From NCBI GenBank assembly GCA_018821175.1, contig JAHJMX010000088.1, positions 1-14,190 on the forward strand: a stretch of DNA of 14,190 bases, read 5' to 3'. Shown here in pieces: positions 13,440 through 14,190 of the stretch. The notes under the pieces are model-generated. The model was not told where the DNA came from. It saw only the letters and a list, made by a program, of their open reading frames with translations, and ran no database searches. This DNA comes from Patescibacteria group bacterium. Lineage in GTDB: Bacteria; Patescibacteriota; Gracilibacteria; UBA1369; PNNO01. Each line of letters starts with the position of its first letter. Position 1 is the first letter of the stretch. The position numbers and the translations under genes are program-made.

Positions 13440-14073
13440 GCCATCTTTGTTTAGCCTGTAAATGTTTTTGGAGTTCCAACACTTTTGAAGAACACTGCTT
13501 AGTATCAAGCTCCAAAACTTCCTCAGCTGTCAAAATACGACCATTCTTGCTTATGGTACTATCAACCTCTTCAGCTGAGATAGTAGCTTCATAACAAGGC
13601 ATAAGAACTAAAGAAGAATCATCTTTGGCATCTAATTCTTGGATAGGGCGTTCATTTGCAATTCCTATAAATTGGATTTCTTGAATTCTGGCATTATCAA
13701 GGGAATTTTTCACTTTAAATGAACTATCAGGCAAAATCCCACGACTAGCGAGAGGGAAATCAAGCCCTTCAAGACGGGCTAGTTCGTCTTTGCGATTATT
13801 TGAATTAGCCATTTCGTTATCTTTAATTGACTCACGTCCAATCAAAACATAACGATCTTCCATATCCTTAAAAACAACGGCAATAGAATAGCGGACATCA
13901 TCAACTATAAGCTGACATTTTTCATTAACTTCACTCTTCGCTAGAGATTCTTTACGAACTTGTGTTACGAATTCAAGAACAGTAGGGGTCTCGGCATTGA
14001 CAGTAGAAGTTCTAATAAGTGGCAGTGTCCCGTCTAAATATTTTTCAGATATATTATTTTGTTTAGTATTCAA
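13423..14073 (-). CDS. Protein of unknown function (216 aa), TTG start
   Basis: Not recognised. The frame is open from a TTG at 14109, but that TTG is part of a TTGACA -35 box, so translation should begin downstream of the predicted transcription start near 14074. The first start codon there is the TTG at 14071-14073, giving 216 residues and a message that is almost leaderless. The next in-frame ATG lies about 70 codons further on. The protein is soluble and acidic, with a strand-rich core (CQLIVDDVRYSIAVVFKDMEDRYVLIGRES) and a late segment GRILTAEEVLELD that recalls the end of Nudix-fold proteins. No intact Nudix box is present, so this is only a hint. The C-terminus is a charged helix (LELQKHLQAKQRWLDKTK). 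Confidence 0.65.
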   Translation of the reverse strand: MNTKQNNISEKYLDGTLPLIRTSTVNAETPTVLEFVTQVRKESLAKSEVNEKCQLIVDDVRYSIAVVFKDMEDRYVLIGRESIKDNEMANSNNRKDELARLEGLDFPLASRGILPDSSFKVKNSLDNARIQEIQFIGIANERPIQELDAKDDSSLVLMPCYEATISAEEVDSTISKNGRILTAEEVLELDTKQCSSKVLELQKHLQAKQRWLDKTK

Positions 14074-14080
14074 GGTGCAA

Positions 14081-14109
14081 ATTAAAGCGCACAACGCTGT
14101 ATATGTCAA
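14081..14109 (-). promoter_or_regulatory. Sigma70-like promoter of the 216-residue protein gene
   Basis: The minus strand reads TTGACA (14104-14109), exactly 17 bases, then TTTAAT (14081-14086). It overlaps what would otherwise be read as the first nine codons of the gene and therefore decides against the upstream TTG start. Confidence 0.6.
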
Positions 14110-14124
14110 CCCTCATATGTTGAA

Positions 14125-14190
14125 TTAGAATTCAGCCATGCCTTTTTCATACTCAGCAATAATATGAACTTTCATTTTTTGGAATGGACG
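14125..14190 (-). CDS. C-terminal end of an unidentified gene, cut by the window edge
   Basis: The minus-strand frame is open from the window edge for 21 codons and ends in TAA at 14125-14127 (RPFQKMKVHIIAEYEKGMAE and a final F). It has a protein-like pattern and the same orientation as its neighbours, and the promoter of the next gene begins 15 bases after it. The fragment is too short to identify, and 21 open codons alone are weak evidence. Confidence 0.4.
   Translation of the reverse strand, partial: RPFQKMKVHIIAEYEKGMAEF

Noticed and set aside
1..14190. Use of TGA as a glycine codon (code 25)
   Set aside because: All recognised proteins are full length in the standard code, without in-frame TGA and with complete motifs, so there is no sign of reassignment.

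Overview
The window is a stretch of AT-rich bacterial chromosome of housekeeping and regulatory character. I see no insertion sequence, phage gene, CRISPR array, tRNA or rRNA. Several points suggest a Patescibacteria/CPR-type genome, for example a Peregrinibacteria-like lineage: short, mostly monocistronic genes, almost no Shine-Dalgarno sequences, an SLH-domain surface protein, a DUF5320/DUF134 pair, and stop codons that are all TAA or TAG. This placement is an inference. A low-GC Gram-positive-like host is not excluded.

Layout. The left edge (1-675, +) is the C-terminus of a PcrA/UvrD helicase. A hairpin with a T-run separates it from a convergent pair of exported-protein genes (748-2239, -): an M23 peptidase with a golvesin-like C-terminal domain, overlapped at its start by 59 bases of an upstream exported protein gene. 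Divergent from these is a tight two-gene operon (2376-4403, +) of a YmdB-type phosphodiesterase and an S41 C-terminal processing peptidase. Nearly everything after this lies on the minus strand: a winged-helix regulator whose receiver domain is cut short; a DUF5320-DUF134 operon (the 55-residue DUF5320 gene is easily missed) under overlapping palindromes; a YihY/BrkB membrane protein; a 73-residue acidic protein under a perfect TTGACA-17-TATAAT promoter; a soluble GGDEF protein with a large insertion in its catalytic domain; a 66-residue charged protein; and a YgjP-type metallohydrolase. A two-helix glycine-zipper membrane protein (9111-9380, +) converges on an SLH protein (9358-10329, -). Then follow exonuclease III, a soluble hybrid histidine kinase without a sensor domain, an RRM RNA-binding protein, a gene interrupted by an in-frame TAG (12835-13377), an unrecognised 216-residue protein, and the last 21 codons of another minus-strand gene at the right edge.

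The genes fall into three loose themes. Envelope work: M23 peptidase, CtpA-type protease, SLH protein, YihY and the glycine-zipper protein. Signalling: YmdB, the GGDEF protein, the hybrid kinase and the winged-helix regulator. Nucleic-acid maintenance: PcrA, Xth and the RRM protein. Most minus-strand genes have their own recognisable sigma70-like promoter, so the region looks like single-gene units rather than one pathway. The points most worth a second look are the overlapping-palindrome operator of DUF5320-DUF134, the stop-interrupted gene behind a good promoter, the insertion in the GGDEF domain with its two small neighbours, and the half-receiver regulator.
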